From NCBI RefSeq assembly GCF_905475395.1, contig NC_058337.1:65988368-66052367 (forward strand): a stretch of 64,000 nucleotides of DNA. The letters are read 5' to 3'. Positions 50,950 to 63,054 of this stretch are shown piece after piece (the first letter of the stretch is position 1; each line of letters opens with the position of its first letter). Made by a program: the position numbers and the translations under genes. Source of the DNA: Chrysoperla carnea (taxonomy: Eukaryota > Arthropoda > Insecta > Neuroptera > Chrysopidae). The notes beneath the pieces are model-generated. The model was not told the origin of the DNA and did no database searches. It was given only the letters and a program-made list of their open reading frames with translations.

Positions 50950-53218
50950 TTTATTTAATAATATATAAATTATTTTACTTTGTTGTAACCGTATTTTGCT
51001 TCAAAATCTTTTTTTTTTTTTTTTTATAAAATCACAAGTCTATTATGTTTATTTATCACATGTAGTGGAGGTATTCAGTATATTTCCAATTTTGAATTTC
51101 GAATGTGTGAAATATAACTACATGATTAATTTCGATTTAAAGAAAAATACGAATAAGAGAAATTCAAAGTACCTGCATCGGATGTCGGAAATATTATATA
51201 ACAACAATTTTCGTTTTAACCATATGGATTAAGATAGTAATTGCAACAAAATAAAATTATAATTATTATTATATTTGTCCATCAGAAAGCCAAACACATT
51301 GAGATGTTTTATAGAATGACAAATATAGAATGACAGAGGCGGATTAACAAATTTTGCGCCTGTAGGTAGTTTCAATAATTTTTAATTCTTTTGTTTCGAG
51401 TTCTTTATTTCTTAGAGCCTGTAAAATCGCGTTAGTTCGGAGCAGTTTTCCGGCTCAAGTTATCGTTGTTAAATAAGATTAAGAACGTATAGATGGGTCT
51501 ATACATTCATCAAAAGAGTACTTTTTTTATTTCCAAGAATACATCGTATTAACATACTAGTTCTATTTTGAACTTCTTCAGTGATAAAATTGACCAAATT
51601 ACTTAAAAACAAAAACTCGCCTCTTTTGAAGTTCAACCAGAAGTCTGCTGACATATCTTTATAGTTAATATAGATTTTAGATACAAGCTATTACACTGAA
51701 TGTTTCCCGTCCAGATAATGGAGAAGTAATGTCTCTGGCAGATTTCTCTGCTGTGACCTCTGTTGATTGAAATTTTCTTTTTCTACAGAACTTTGATTAA
51801 CTGTACAAATATGTCAATATCAACAGACTTTTATTTTTTGCATACTTATAACCTACCTCTGTTAGTATCTGTAAATTTTACATAGAAAACCTCTCCTGCT
51901 TAGGATAACCTTCTTCACATGCACGTGGGTGTAATAGGAACATAACTTTAACAATAATAACCTGATAAGAACGATATTACCAAAGAAAATAATACGATAA
52001 CAGCATTAGACTAACGCATGCATGCGAAATTTGCACAACGAGTGCGTAGTACGAGTTGGACGATCGCAGAAGTACGTTAATAATGCGTTATCGCACGCGT
52101 ATATATCGCACAAAACTTTATATACGCCTATAAGATGTGGAAATAAAAGATAATTGTCATAGCAATTATTGAGACAAATAGAAAATTAAAAAAGAAACTG
52201 TAGTAATTGAATTAATTATCACACTAGGGCGGTAATGAACTATTTTTCACACGCAAACTAAGTAAGAAAAGTAGATAAAAATATGAGTTTTTTTTCTCAC
52301 GAGCGTAGATAAAAATATGAGTAATGACGTATTATATACATATTAGTGAAGTTTGGGGTTATTTTGCAATTTACGATACGAAATATGATTTTTGGTCAAA
52401 GACATTCGCATTGTATGCGAATGCATTTGTAAAATGCGTATTTGCATTCGCATATTGCAAATGCAAATACGAATGTTAAAAAATATGCGAATATTTGACA
52501 CATCACTAATCTAAAAATCTCTAGAACAGAGCCTTTCAGAAAAATATATAACAAGTGCTAAATTAGCAGAATGTGGGTACGTTTTTTTTCTTTTGTATGG
52601 GTCCCTTGTTTAGATTGATGAGATTTTTTTGCAACACATCTAAAAACTTCTGTCAGAAACATTTTTTCGTAAATGAAATACATTCGATTGCAGGACAAAT
52701 AATCATGGGACCTAAATTATTACCTAGTTTATACGCCTCCCCATTTTATATTATAAATAAATTATATCGGAAGTACAACATTCGTGACGTTTCTATTTAC
52801 AGTTTTGACATTTTTATTTGCATAAAAATTGCAGCAACAATGTTTGAAAATAAATTATTTTGTTACATTTTATATTAATTTATTAATTACCCTTTCCATA
52901 TTCTATTTTATTAATAGGGAGCACATCAATTAATGTATATGTACATAATATTTGAACAGTAAAATCAATTTTAATCAATATTGTTGAGCCCTGATTTTTT
53001 GTCAATAATTAAATCTATTGTTTCCAATCCAAAGGTCAAAATTAATTGGCTATTACTGTATGGACTTTTAAATTGTCACATATTAGTAAAATGTTGCGGG
53101 CTCAATAAGATATACAAAATTCACTTTCACTTTGATAATCTATTCACATTTATCTTTGATCAAGACTTATATTTAAATATCACTTGCAAGGTTAGCTAGC
53201 TTCCACGTATTGTAGAGT
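50950..53218. other. Divergent spacer between Prdx6 and carnitine acetyltransferase
   Basis: 2.3 kb with both promoters by position. It has a T-run at about 51008-51025, a CpG-richer patch at about 52,010-52,120 (TGCGTTATCGCACGCG) in otherwise AT-rich DNA, and an ATTCGCAT/ATGCGAAT-rich stretch at 52,400-52,512. No gene is supported; the frame at 52573-52878 has no domain. Confidence 0.55.
52400..52512 (-). repeat. Candidate hAT-like transposon end with ATTCGCAT subrepeats
   Basis: On the minus strand it starts TAGTGATGTGTCAAATATTC and continues through inverted and direct ATTCGCAT, ATTTGC and ATTCGTATTTGC units. Such starts and subterminal repeats are typical of hAT elements. I cannot pair it with a second end confidently; TAGTGAAG at about 52,345 is a possibility. 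Confidence 0.35.
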
Positions 53219-56200
53219 ATGAAGGGTGTGAAAGTTATCAACGGTATTGTTAGAAAAATGAGTCCAAATATCAAGAATAATTCACCAGCAATACGACTTC
53301 TTTGTGATGGAAATGCTAAATATTCGACAAAAGCATGTGATGCAAAGAATGAGAAAGAATCGATTGCAACTTTACCAAAATTACCTGTACCGAAACTAAA
53401 AGAAACATTAGATACATATTTCCAAACTGTGAAACCATTCATAAATAATCAAGAATGCGAAAACACTGAAAAATTACTTGCTGATTTTGAATGTAAAGAT
53501 GGAAAAAAATTACAATGTTTACTGGAGGAACGTGCAAAAAGTCTCAACAATTGGCTAAGTGATTGGTGGTTGGATACGGCATATTTAACATATCGTGATC
53601 CTGTTGTAATTTTTTCTAGTCCAGGGCAAATTTTTCCAAAACAAACTTTTGCGTGCCTGGATGCTCAGCTAGAATATGCTGCAAAAGTGATAGTTGCTGC
53701 TATTGATTTTAAAATAAAAATCGATAAGTAAGTTTAAAACGTATGATACTAAAAATAAATTTAATTTTAATTTTGTATAATCGGAATGTTTTTTAAAACT
53801 TCCGATCGGAAGAAAACATAAATCGAGCAGAAAGCATAAATAATTAAAAATATTTTATGAATTGTTGAAAATATGATATATATCGAAAATATGGTATATA
53901 TCGAAAATATTAAAGAGGCTATTTATTTTTAGTGACAAAATACCACAAGAGAAAATGGGTAAAGATCTCTTAGATATGTCACAGTATAAAAAAGTTTTTG
54001 GAACTTGTAGACAGCCATTTGATAAAAAGGATAAGTTAGTTTTTAATCTACAATCCAAACATATTGTTGTAGTTTCCAATAACTTTGTAAGTATAATAAC
54101 GATATATTTTTACGAATGTGGCAAAAGTTTTCCCTTTGTGTGCGATTTTCCGTGTGTAACGATAAGTGGTTAACTCTCCATTATATGCTTGTACATTTAG
54201 CTATTTGTCGCATTGAAAACATTGTCGAAAACATTATATTTCGTTAATTCCACTTAAAATGCTATATTTCGATTAATATAATCATTTTTGAAATGTAAAA
54301 ATTAAGGAATTTCATTTTTCGACATTTTAAAAAATTTTATGCAGTTTTTGGCTTTTTAAATTTATAATTTTGAGAAATTTTCCGCTTTTGTTCGAAGTTG
54401 CTGGTCAAAATATACCACGCTTGGGTCTGCTGTATGTCTTTGTAAGGACAAATATGGCATGGATAGAATGTTTCAGTGTTTCACTATTCTCGACTCATAC
54501 TCAACATGTGGGATCGTCTGATATTCTAAATTATATTTTATTTTTCTAAAAATTATCCAATTTTTTATATATTTATTCTAAATTGTAGTATTATAAACTA
54601 CCAGTTCAAAATGAAAAGGGAGCTCCGTTTAGCGTGTCACAAATAAAAGAACAATTAAAAAATATTCGTGCTGATTCTTGTGGAAAAAAGGGTACACCTA
54701 TTGGAATTTTATCTGCACTAAACCGTGATGATTGGGCATGTGCTTACCAGAAACTTAAATCAAGTGGGTAGAAAATATAGATTGTGTTTTACGTCAGAAG
54801 TACCCCACACAAATCTTATGGAAATTAGGTCTAAAGACTCCACTTATAGACTCATGATAATTTAAATCTCCCGTGTAAAGCGAGACATCTGGCAAAATGT
54901 GTCGCAGGAGTCAACATCAGATAATTAGATTTGATGAAATAATTTTTTCATACAACAGCTACCGCATCGAGTGTCTTCCTTCATGGAGAATGTTAAAATT
55001 TCTTCGATTCATGAATTTTGAGACTTTCTGTATAACGCAATTGAAATAAGCCATGCATTTGTTTTTTATAACTCAAAAGCAGTTGATAGGGTAATGTTAG
55101 ACCCATTGGAATTTTTAATGGCGATGGTTTGAAGATTTAGGGACTTATATTTTAATTTCCATAAAGTATTCTGGGGTACTTTCGACTTGTTTAATTGAGA
55201 ACAATTACTAATGAATGCATATTTTAATATCATAGTTGGAATCCAGAATGAACGATCGATTGATGCAATTGAAACTAGTTTATTCTTAATGTGTTTGGAC
55301 AACGCATTACCAAATCCTAATAATTTGAGTGCAGAATCTTTAGGTGCACACCAACTCATTCATGGGGGGGCTTCAAAAGGTAACATTAATAATCGTTGGT
55401 TTGATAAAACTATGCAGGTTAGTAATTTATTTATTAATTCTTTTTTCTAAAAATTTAATTAAAGAAAGAACCTGGTTGGAAATTCATTGATTGATAAATA
55501 TGTTCATATTTTAGTTTGTAGTAAGTGAAGATGGCATTAATGGAATAACCTATGAACACTCTCCAAGTGAAGGGCAACCAATAGCAACCTTAACTGATTA
55601 CATTGTTGAATTTATGTAAGTATTTTATTAAGGTGATTTGTATATAAATATTAAGAAGAATAAGTATATTTATCTGATTACGGATACATAAATAAACTTT
55701 AGTCTAAGAATGAGCAACATTTTCGAGAACAAATTTTAGGTAGGCCAACTTTTTTATATGATCTTTCAGTATTTCGTTATGTATCCGAACGATCTGACTA
55801 GCGAGAAAGTTGCTTTTACCTGTACGCTGGAGACTTAATCGATAATTTTATTGATTTGTCATTGTGTGAAATATTTTTCTTTCTTAATTCAATGTAATTA
55901 TGTATAAGCCGCTTATCTTCTTTCACAATTTATATGTAAGTAGCTGACATGCATTCTTGTGATAATAAAAAACCTTTGTTTACTCTACACTTGAGTAAGA
56001 AATCCGACGTTTTCGAGATATAAGTTTTCAGCTGGTGACAGTGGTTAAATTAATAATTTTTTTCTGATCTCCTAGCTGGATGCTATCGCGTGTACCAAAT
56101 AAACCTATAACCACGAGTTTAAAAAATATTTTTAATTTCTAAAGACAAAATTTTTAGATTCCATTCTAAACTTAAGACCAAACGACGATAAATTAACATT

Positions 56201-59183
56201 CCGAGAATCATTTTTTATGGATTTTTCCAGAAAGCAAGATTTATCGAAAGGAATAAACTGTGCAGCTGGAGTTACAGAAATTTGTCCATTAAAATTTGAA
56301 ACAAATGCAGAAATTGATACTTACAGACAAAAGGCTTGCGATTTTATAGATAGGTAAACAAATTTATATTTAATGACTAAATATAAATAAAACCCAGATA
56401 AGGAATTCGGTGTTTGGGTTTCTACAATTATTATTTTAAAGAATATCTATTAAATAAAAAATTAAAAAAAAGTTAAAGAAAATTAGGAATTGTTTTTCGT
56501 TTTTTGGAAGCTACATGCTATTTAGGTGATTTTATAAACATCTATACCATTGTTTGTTGCATCAATATTGATAAAGGTTACAAACTTGGGACTAAATTTA
56601 ATATAACCTGTTATATGTCATATATACAGGGTATAAAAACAACATTATTTTTCTTGTAAAGCAATCCATCCATCTTCAGGATCAAATTATTTTTGTTATA
56701 TTTTCTGAAATAAACCTATTTTACAAGTGAATCAGCTAATGGATATGATCACAAAAATTCAATTATTTAAATTTTATTAATAGTATTGCGTGAGAGGTTG
56801 GTGCTTATCTGGATTAAGGTAATATATAAAGACCATCCGGATGATTTTAAGAAAAAAATGGAATATCAGAATACAGTCTGCCCTTTTGAAAATTCAAAAT
56901 AGAGATAGGGTTGTAGGTGTAAATACAACACAGAACAATATAATTCATTTTGGTAGTTAAGTTTTTTTGGTAAGAGATATATAGGCAAATTTATATAACT
57001 CTTAATAAATTTGGCGGAAATCAAATGCTAAAATTTATTTTGTCTTCTATCACTATCAGTTACGCGAATATGAGCTATTTTATCCTCCTGCGTTATGCAA
57101 CATTTACGACCGCACAAAGTTTCGTATTTCGAATTAGAAAAGTATCTCTATATTTTAAGTGTTTAAAAAGGAAGGCTACATTATAAAATACCAGTTTATT
57201 TGTTAGAATTACCCGACCTATTAGCAGAATACAATTAAATAACCCGAATTCCTCAACTTAAAACAAAAAATTTCAATTTTCTGTTTAGACATCTCAAATT
57301 TAATAAAAATTAATCTTTTTTTAGGGTGATCAGCGATTTATCAATTCACGTGAATGTATTTACGGATTATGGAAAAAATTATATTAAATCGCAAAAATTA
57401 AGCCCTGACAGTTTTTTCCAGATGGCGATACAATTAGCATTTTACAGGTTTGTATAATCGAAATATTTTTAAAGGATGTTAAAAAAAATACGTAGCAGGC
57501 AAAAAAAATATTAAGAGGGCAAAAAACATTTTTTATAAAGGAAACGGCGAGGGTAGAGTGTTTATTAATCGTAGGTAAAAACACGAAGTAATATGTTTAT
57601 ATGGTATATAGTTACATGAAACCATATGTTAGTTGTACAGTGATTTAATATAAAAATAAAAATTACAGAAAAAAGTATTATATCAAAGAATATCTTTACC
57701 AAATTTTCAAATATATATATTCCAGTTGCCGAAAAATTAAGGGTTAGGGGGGGATGCAACAACTGCTTTCAAAAAAGAAAACTACATTATAATTGAAAAA
57801 AGAATGTTTTCAATTATAATGTAGTATAATTCGGATTTTCTCTGCATAAGTTCGACTTAATGTAGAAATTTTATTTTTAATAGAATTCATCAAACACCGG
57901 GTGCTCATTATGAATCAGCTAGTTTAAGAAAATTTATTGATGGTCGTACAGAGGCGATACGGTCTTGTTCAATAGAATCAATAAAATTTGCAAAAATTAT
58001 GTTGGATCCTGAACAGAGTAATTCAAATAAGGTGATTGCATTGAGAGAAGCAGTTAATTCACACAAGAATTATGTTGCAAAGGTAAATAACCCATTCATT
58101 TTTAAATATCCTGGTAATGAATTTACTACAAAAATATTTTCCAAAAAAATTATTTACGGAAAAGTTATTTAGCCGTTCTATATTACTTAATACTTAATAT
58201 GAATGAGAATGCGAACCTATAGTAACGGCTCTATTTTTGCGTATTTGTTGTTTAAAAAATAATGGACTAAATGTAATGACATTTGGCCAAATGGCATGTA
58301 TAATTTTAAAATGAAAACGCTCTTGTATAAGAGCTAGCTGGACACGAATAAGTTGATTTCAAAACGGATGGATCTTCAGTAGGGTTTTTGTCCCAGATAT
58401 CCAGGGTAGGAAATACCCGGGAAAATAAGCATTTTCGTATCAGAGAATTTTTTTCTGATATTCCCGAGTACCCGGAATTTATTTAAAATATTGTTTTTGT
58501 ACGTAAAATTGGTTTTAGAATATTATTCAGAAAAACCTCGACCAAAATTTGAAAATTTTTCCTGGGTAATGGAAAACGGTTTGGATTTTACATCACACAA
58601 TAGTAGCGCATAGATCTTGGATATTTTTTTTCTCTTTGAAATTAGGTAAACATGAAGTAGTAGAGCGCACCTACGCGTCGCACGTGAGAGCGGTTTACTG
58701 CGTTACCCGGTTCGTATTTCCGAAGAAGCTACGAAAACTTTGAAATTTAATTATATTTATAATTTAAAACAAGTTCAAAAATTTAAAACATTTTTTTATT
58801 AACAAATACATTTGGAATTTTTTTTACAGGCTATTAATGGAAAGGGCTGCGATCGACATTTATTGGGATTAAAACTATTAGCGTTAGAAAATAAATTACC
58901 ATTACACGAATTATATAAAGATGTTGCTTTTCTACGCAGTTCTACTTTCCGTTTATCTACAAGTCAAGTTGCTTCTATGTGTTATTCTTTTATGAGTTAT
59001 GGCCCACTTGTGCCCAATGGATATGGTTGTTGTTATAATGTACGCGATAATGATTTAATTATGGCTTGTTCATCGTTTAGTACTACTGAGACAAATGTCA
59101 ATAATTTTTCTGATTCACTTACTCAATCTTTAAGAGACATGAAGAATGTTTTGGAAAGTGAAACAACGAAAGCTAAATTGTAA
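53219..59183 (+). CDS. CRAT: Carnitine O-acetyltransferase
   Basis: Transfers acetyl and short acyl groups between CoA and carnitine in mitochondria and peroxisomes. Exons: 53219-53727, 53933-54086, 54589-54763, 55236-55417, 55515-55615, 56231-56353, 57325-57447, 57884-58082, 58830-59183. They sum to 1,920 nt (639 aa; human CRAT 626), all phases agreeing. Seen: LPKLPVPKLKETLDTY, NNWLSDWWLDTAYL, YKKVFGTCR, GILSALNRDDWA, HGGASKGNINNRWFDKT, the catalytic His355 in GITYEHSPSEG, ALQLAFYR-type MAIQLAFYRIH, YESASLRKF..GRTEAIRS, DRHLLGLKLLA, and LSTSQV. An in-frame TAG just before the ATG fixes the start. The first 28 residues are basic with no acidic residue, and the protein ends AKL. The donor of exon 3 (A|GTGGGT) is weak but is the one that keeps the frame. 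Confidence 0.96.
54795..55196. mobile_element. Foldback element in CRAT intron 3, about 400 bp
   Basis: Inverted ends of about 45 bp: AGAAGTACCCCACACAAATC, then TTATGGAAATTA (left), and the complement of GAAAGTACCCCAGAATACTT, then TATGGAAATTA (right). The middle is not palindromic and non-coding. It ends only 40 bp before exon 4. Confidence 0.6.
56354..57324 (+). other. CRAT intron 6
   Basis: AT-rich intron of 971 bp that contains a partial copy of repeat A (56520-56640). Nothing else is recognised. Confidence 0.7.
56520..56640 (+). repeat. Repeat A, 3' end fragment
   Basis: TTAGGTGATTTTATAAACAT, TGTTGCATCAATATTG, then TTACAAACTTGGGACTAAAT and CATATATACAGGGTATAAAA. It is the same 3' part as in the 29-kb, 46-kb and 63-kb copies. 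Confidence 0.65.
57781..57825. repeat. Perfect 19-bp hairpin in CRAT intron 7
   Basis: ACTACATTATAATTGAAAA at 57781-57799 and its exact complement at 57807-57825, with a 7-nt loop. It could be the core of a tiny inverted-repeat element. It is short for a pre-miRNA. Confidence 0.7.
58083..58829 (+). other. CRAT intron 8
   Basis: Contains, at 58,390-58,570, repeated CCCGGG- and CCTGGGTA-type blocks (TACCCGGGAAAATAAG, CCCGAGTACCCGG) around a TATCAGA/TCTGATA inverted pair. This probably comes from a degraded DNA transposon. No gene is seen. Confidence 0.5.
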
Positions 59184-59251
59184 TTATTTTCGAACAAGAA
59201 ACAAATATTATTATATTTTGTGTATACCATTTGAGATCGCAATGTTTTATA

Positions 59252-59257
59252 AATAAA
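59252..59257 (+). promoter_or_regulatory. CRAT: CRAT poly(A) signal
   Basis: AATAAA 69 nt after the stop, followed by an A-rich then T-rich stretch. Confidence 0.55.
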
Positions 59258-60394
59258 AATAAAAATTGTAAATTTGAATAATAATTTTTTTTATTTTTTT
59301 GCCTTATACAGCGCGTTATTCGAATCTTTACTGTTTGGTAATTAATATTTTTAGTCGATTTAAGTAGAGCATTTTTTTCAATCATATCAATCAATCTGAT
59401 AGTGATTTTGATATGAGAATATGTTAATTGACCGTTTACCTTGCACTCTCTCACTAAAAATGCTCCAACTCGATTAAAAAGCTTTTTTACCAACCGTAAT
59501 AAAAAAAGTCAGATTCATGAATAGAAAATTTCCCATTCAATCAATGAATAGGAATTTCAATTTCCTATCCATTCCGATTGATTACCTATACATTAATCGA
59601 AAATTTTTTATAACGTTTCCCTAAAATAATAGCAATATTGAAGTTTTATAAGTTAATCTGAAAGTAATAAATAAGCGGCCCAATCAACAGGACCAAGTGA
59701 TCGACTATGATCAATTAGATCCGTTTTTGTTCGAAATCTGTTAGATGAGTACTTAATTTTTATTAGAACATTTTTTCAAAAAATAAATGGGATCCGCAAA
59801 AATCGAATAACAAAACAATCATAGACAGAATTTTTCATTCAATTTTTGCCGAATCTATTACATTTTCATTTAATTGACTAAGCAAAAAATGCACCATTTA
59901 AAAATTGGCATATCTCGGTCAATTTTGAACCTAGAAAGTCGAAAAAAAAACAAAAATATGCACAATTACTTCCAAAAATTATGCACACCTTCTGGAATTA
60001 GACAAACTCGGATTACACGTAATTAAATCCTCAAAACGGTTTTTATGGATTCTATTTGATTAGCCTACTAGCCTTAATTAGCAACTTAGTTCACAGGTAA
60101 TAATAAATTAATAGGCATTAATTTAATACATACTTAAGATTTTAGGTACTCTCTTTTGTTGACAAATTATTTTTTTTGAGATTTGTGACTTATCATTGGG
60201 AGTCGGGAGAAAATTCAACCAATTTATTAGTTAGAATTTTTTCTCCTATCAATATAGGTATTAAAAACTCAAAACCCGTTGTAAAATTAATTACCGCTGA
60301 TTCATGAACTATACCCATTTCAATTACAACAATTAAGTGATAATTAATACTAAATAATTACGAAAAGTATATTTTTAGGTTATAAACAATAAAA
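59258..60394. other. Spacer between CRAT and the Trp-tRNA synthetase gene
   Basis: About 1.1 kb, AT-rich. A small palindrome sits at about 59,553-59,577 (AATGAATAGGAA ... TTTCCTATCCATT). It must hold the WARS2 promoter. The minus-strand frame at 59173-59493 is not supported as a gene. Confidence 0.55.
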
Positions 60395-61717
60395 ATGAGC
60401 ATTGGAGGTTATCGATTATTAAAAAATATTAATAAAATTTTTATATCTCAAACAATTCGAAAAGCAAGTACAAAGGTAAAAAGCTTTTAAAGCTTTTCTT
60501 TTACGATGGTAAAACTAAAGTTGATTTTAATATTAATTTTTAGGCAGAAGTAAATTTTCAAAAAAGAATCTTTTCTGGTATCCAGCCAACGGGCGGTGTA
60601 CATTTAGGCAATTATTTAGGAGCTATTTTAAATTGGGTCAAAATTCAAAATGAACATTCGAATATTACGCTTAGTATTGTTGATTTACATTCGATAACTT
60701 TACCACAGGTTAAATAAAACACTTCCGTGAGATTTTAAATAATGTTTTTAAAATTAAATCATTTTTGCAGGAATCAGAAATACTTAAAAAACGGATTTTA
60801 GAAATGACTGCCACATTATTAGCCTGTGGGATAGATCCCGATAAAAGTACACTGTTTTTACAATCAACGGTACCCCAACATACTCAATTGTGTTGGCAAC
60901 TATCTTGTTTAACAACAATGGCTAGACTGGCACATCTACCACAGTACAAAGAAAAATCAGAAAAATTAAAAGATATTCCTTTAGGATTGTTTATTTATCC
61001 TGTTTTACAAGCCGCTGATATTTTAGTACATAAGTAAGAAATTGATTGATTGAACTATTTTAGAAGTAATTGAAGATTAAATATATTTTTAGAGCCACGC
61101 ATGTTCCTGTAGGTGAAGATCAAGCCCAACAGATACAATTGGCCCAGCATTTAGCAAAAATTTTCAATACCAAGTACGGGACGACATTTCCAATACCTCA
61201 TGCAATTATTGCAGATGACACAAGTTCACGAATACGAAATTTACGGAATCCCACAAAAAAAATGTCTAAATCTGAACCAGATCCTAAGAGCCGTATACAA
61301 TTGAGTGATACTAGTGATGCAATTTTAGAAAAAGTAAAAAAAGCAGTTACAGATTTTACCTCAGAAGTATATTACGACGCTGAAAATCGACCGGGTGTTT
61401 CAAATTTAATGGTTATTCATTCAATGCTAACCGGATTAAGTATGGAAGAAATTTATCAAGATGCAAATAGTAAGAAACTTGATACTGGAAAATATAAACT
61501 TGTTGTGGCTGAGGCAGTGGCTAACCATTTGGCACCAATTCGTGAGAAAATTAATAATTATCTGTCAAGACCACAATATATATATGACATATTAGAAGAA
61601 GGACGAATCCATGCTACTGAAGTGGCCCAAAAGACTTTAGACGAAGTAAATTTAAAAGTTGGAACTATTTTAAATACTGAAAATAATTTTGTAGTTAGTA
61701 AACAAATTAAAAATTAG
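60395..61717 (+). CDS. WARS2: Mitochondrial tryptophanyl-tRNA synthetase
   Basis: Class Ic aminoacyl-tRNA synthetase that charges mitochondrial tRNA-Trp. Exons: 60395-60475, 60544-60708, 60771-61033, 61093-61717. They sum to 1,134 nt (377 aa; human WARS2 is 360), phases agreeing. The first exon is a basic, Ile/Ser/Lys-rich leader without acidic residues ([20 protein letters not shown]), typical of a mitochondrial presequence. Seen: the HIGH-like [12 protein letters not shown] (residues 42-53), [38 protein letters not shown], and KMSKS (226-230). The resemblance is to the bacterial/mitochondrial type rather than the cytosolic enzyme. An AATAAA lies at 61751. Confidence 0.96.
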
Positions 61718-61750
61718 TATATTAATTTATAAAAATATTATTAATCAATT

Positions 61751-61756
61751 AATAAA
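61751..61756 (+). promoter_or_regulatory. WARS2: WARS2 poly(A) signal
   Basis: AATAAA 34 nt after the stop codon, followed by a T-run. Confidence 0.55.
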
Positions 61757-61904
61757 AGAAAATATTTTTTTTATTACCCAAAAAGACCCAGTATATAAAA
61801 TTTTCAATAAGCTCCAGTTTCAAACTTACTAAACTTCAAGTATTTAATTTGAATCATTAGCATAAATTTAAAATACTTACCCAAGAACATATATACATAT
61901 ATAA

Positions 61905-62153
61905 GGACGTGAAACCTCCTATGCTGAGCTTTAAGCCCCCCTGGCTGAATTTACGGCTCCTATTTGGGCAGGGTCTAGTCATCGGTCATTGCGTACTTTG
62001 TACTGCGCATCAGGCTGTTGGTTGAAAACAGGCAAAAAATTGAAAACAAAAGATATAGCCTGGTGCGCAGTAAAAAGTACGCAACGACCGAGGAATATAT
62101 CTCGGCCAGATAGGCGCCTTTTTCCTGCTACCTTCTCTAATAAGTTTCACGTC
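61905..62153. mobile_element. Foldback/MITE-like element, about 250 bp
   Basis: The ends GGACGTGAAAC and GTTTCACGTC are inverted and flanked by TATATA-rich DNA. Inside, TCATTGCGTACTTTGTACTG, then CGCATCAGGCT, pairs with the complement of AGCCTGGTGCGCAGTAAAAA, then GTACGCAACGA. It is GC-richer than its surroundings. Non-coding. Confidence 0.65.
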
Positions 62154-63054
62154 TAATATATATTGTACGTACCTTATTGATTCTGTACATAAAAAAATAA
62201 AAATAGAAATAAATAGTCCCTTGTGGAAATATTTTAGGCAAAAGACTTAAAAAGTTTTTCTAATTCCTGAAAACTCTTGTTTGGTATTTGTAAGACATTG
62301 TCTGTAATATTTCCGCAAGGGGTACCATAATTTTACAACTATTTAACAGTCGTTGATCGATTCCACCTAGATTTATTCTTCTAGAACAAAACTTATTAAT
62401 ATGATTGCTCCACATGCGAAGTTATAAATTTCGTTAATTTTGTTTTTGTTTACATTAACCTTAGGAATTTATCATTTATTTTGTTCAAAATATTAATGCG
62501 CGTTGACTTTAATGCGCACACATTATCCAGCTCTTAATAATTACTTTTTGCGCACTCGCACAAAAGTCGTTGACTCGTTGTGCACAAGATTTTGGTCTTG
62601 ATGCGCAAATAGGTGGTTTGATGTACGATCACAGTAATGCGCATAAAAATAATTTTATCTAGCAGAATTAAGTAACAATAATTCATAAAACTGAAAATAT
62701 ATTTTCATTCTTATGAATTATTGTTGTCCGCATGAGTGCTATTGCATACAAAAGCGAACTCGCATCAAATCGCTTATTGCTGCTGAACAATTAAGCTTAT
62801 TGAAAAAATTGGTTCTCTATTGGTTATATCAGTTTTGATGCAGTTTTGATTAACTATAAAAAACAAAATTTTCTCTTTTACTCCATAACGGAATGGTAGG
62901 CGACTGTATTTTATATCATTTTGATATTAGTTCTCGTACAGAGAAATTAGAGCTAAAATGAAATTGCAATAGACAAAATTTTTTCAGAGACTCGATTTTC
63001 TCATAAGAAATTGCATAGTTTTAGTAGTATAATATAAATATTTTATCTATGGTT
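62154..63054. other. Spacer downstream of WARS2
   Basis: AT-rich apart from the ATGCGCA cluster and the 52-bp palindrome listed separately. No gene is seen. Confidence 0.5.
62674..62725. repeat. Loop-free 52-bp palindrome
   Basis: AACAATAATTCATAA, then AACTGAAAATA (62674-62699), is mirrored by 62700-62725 with two mismatches and no loop. A cluster of ATGCGCA motifs (about 62,495-62,645) lies just upstream. Confidence 0.65.

Noticed and set aside
53173-53442. 89-codon frame on the minus strand with hydrophobic stretches
   Set aside because: It is antisense to CRAT exon 1 and reads like a membrane protein only because of its complement.
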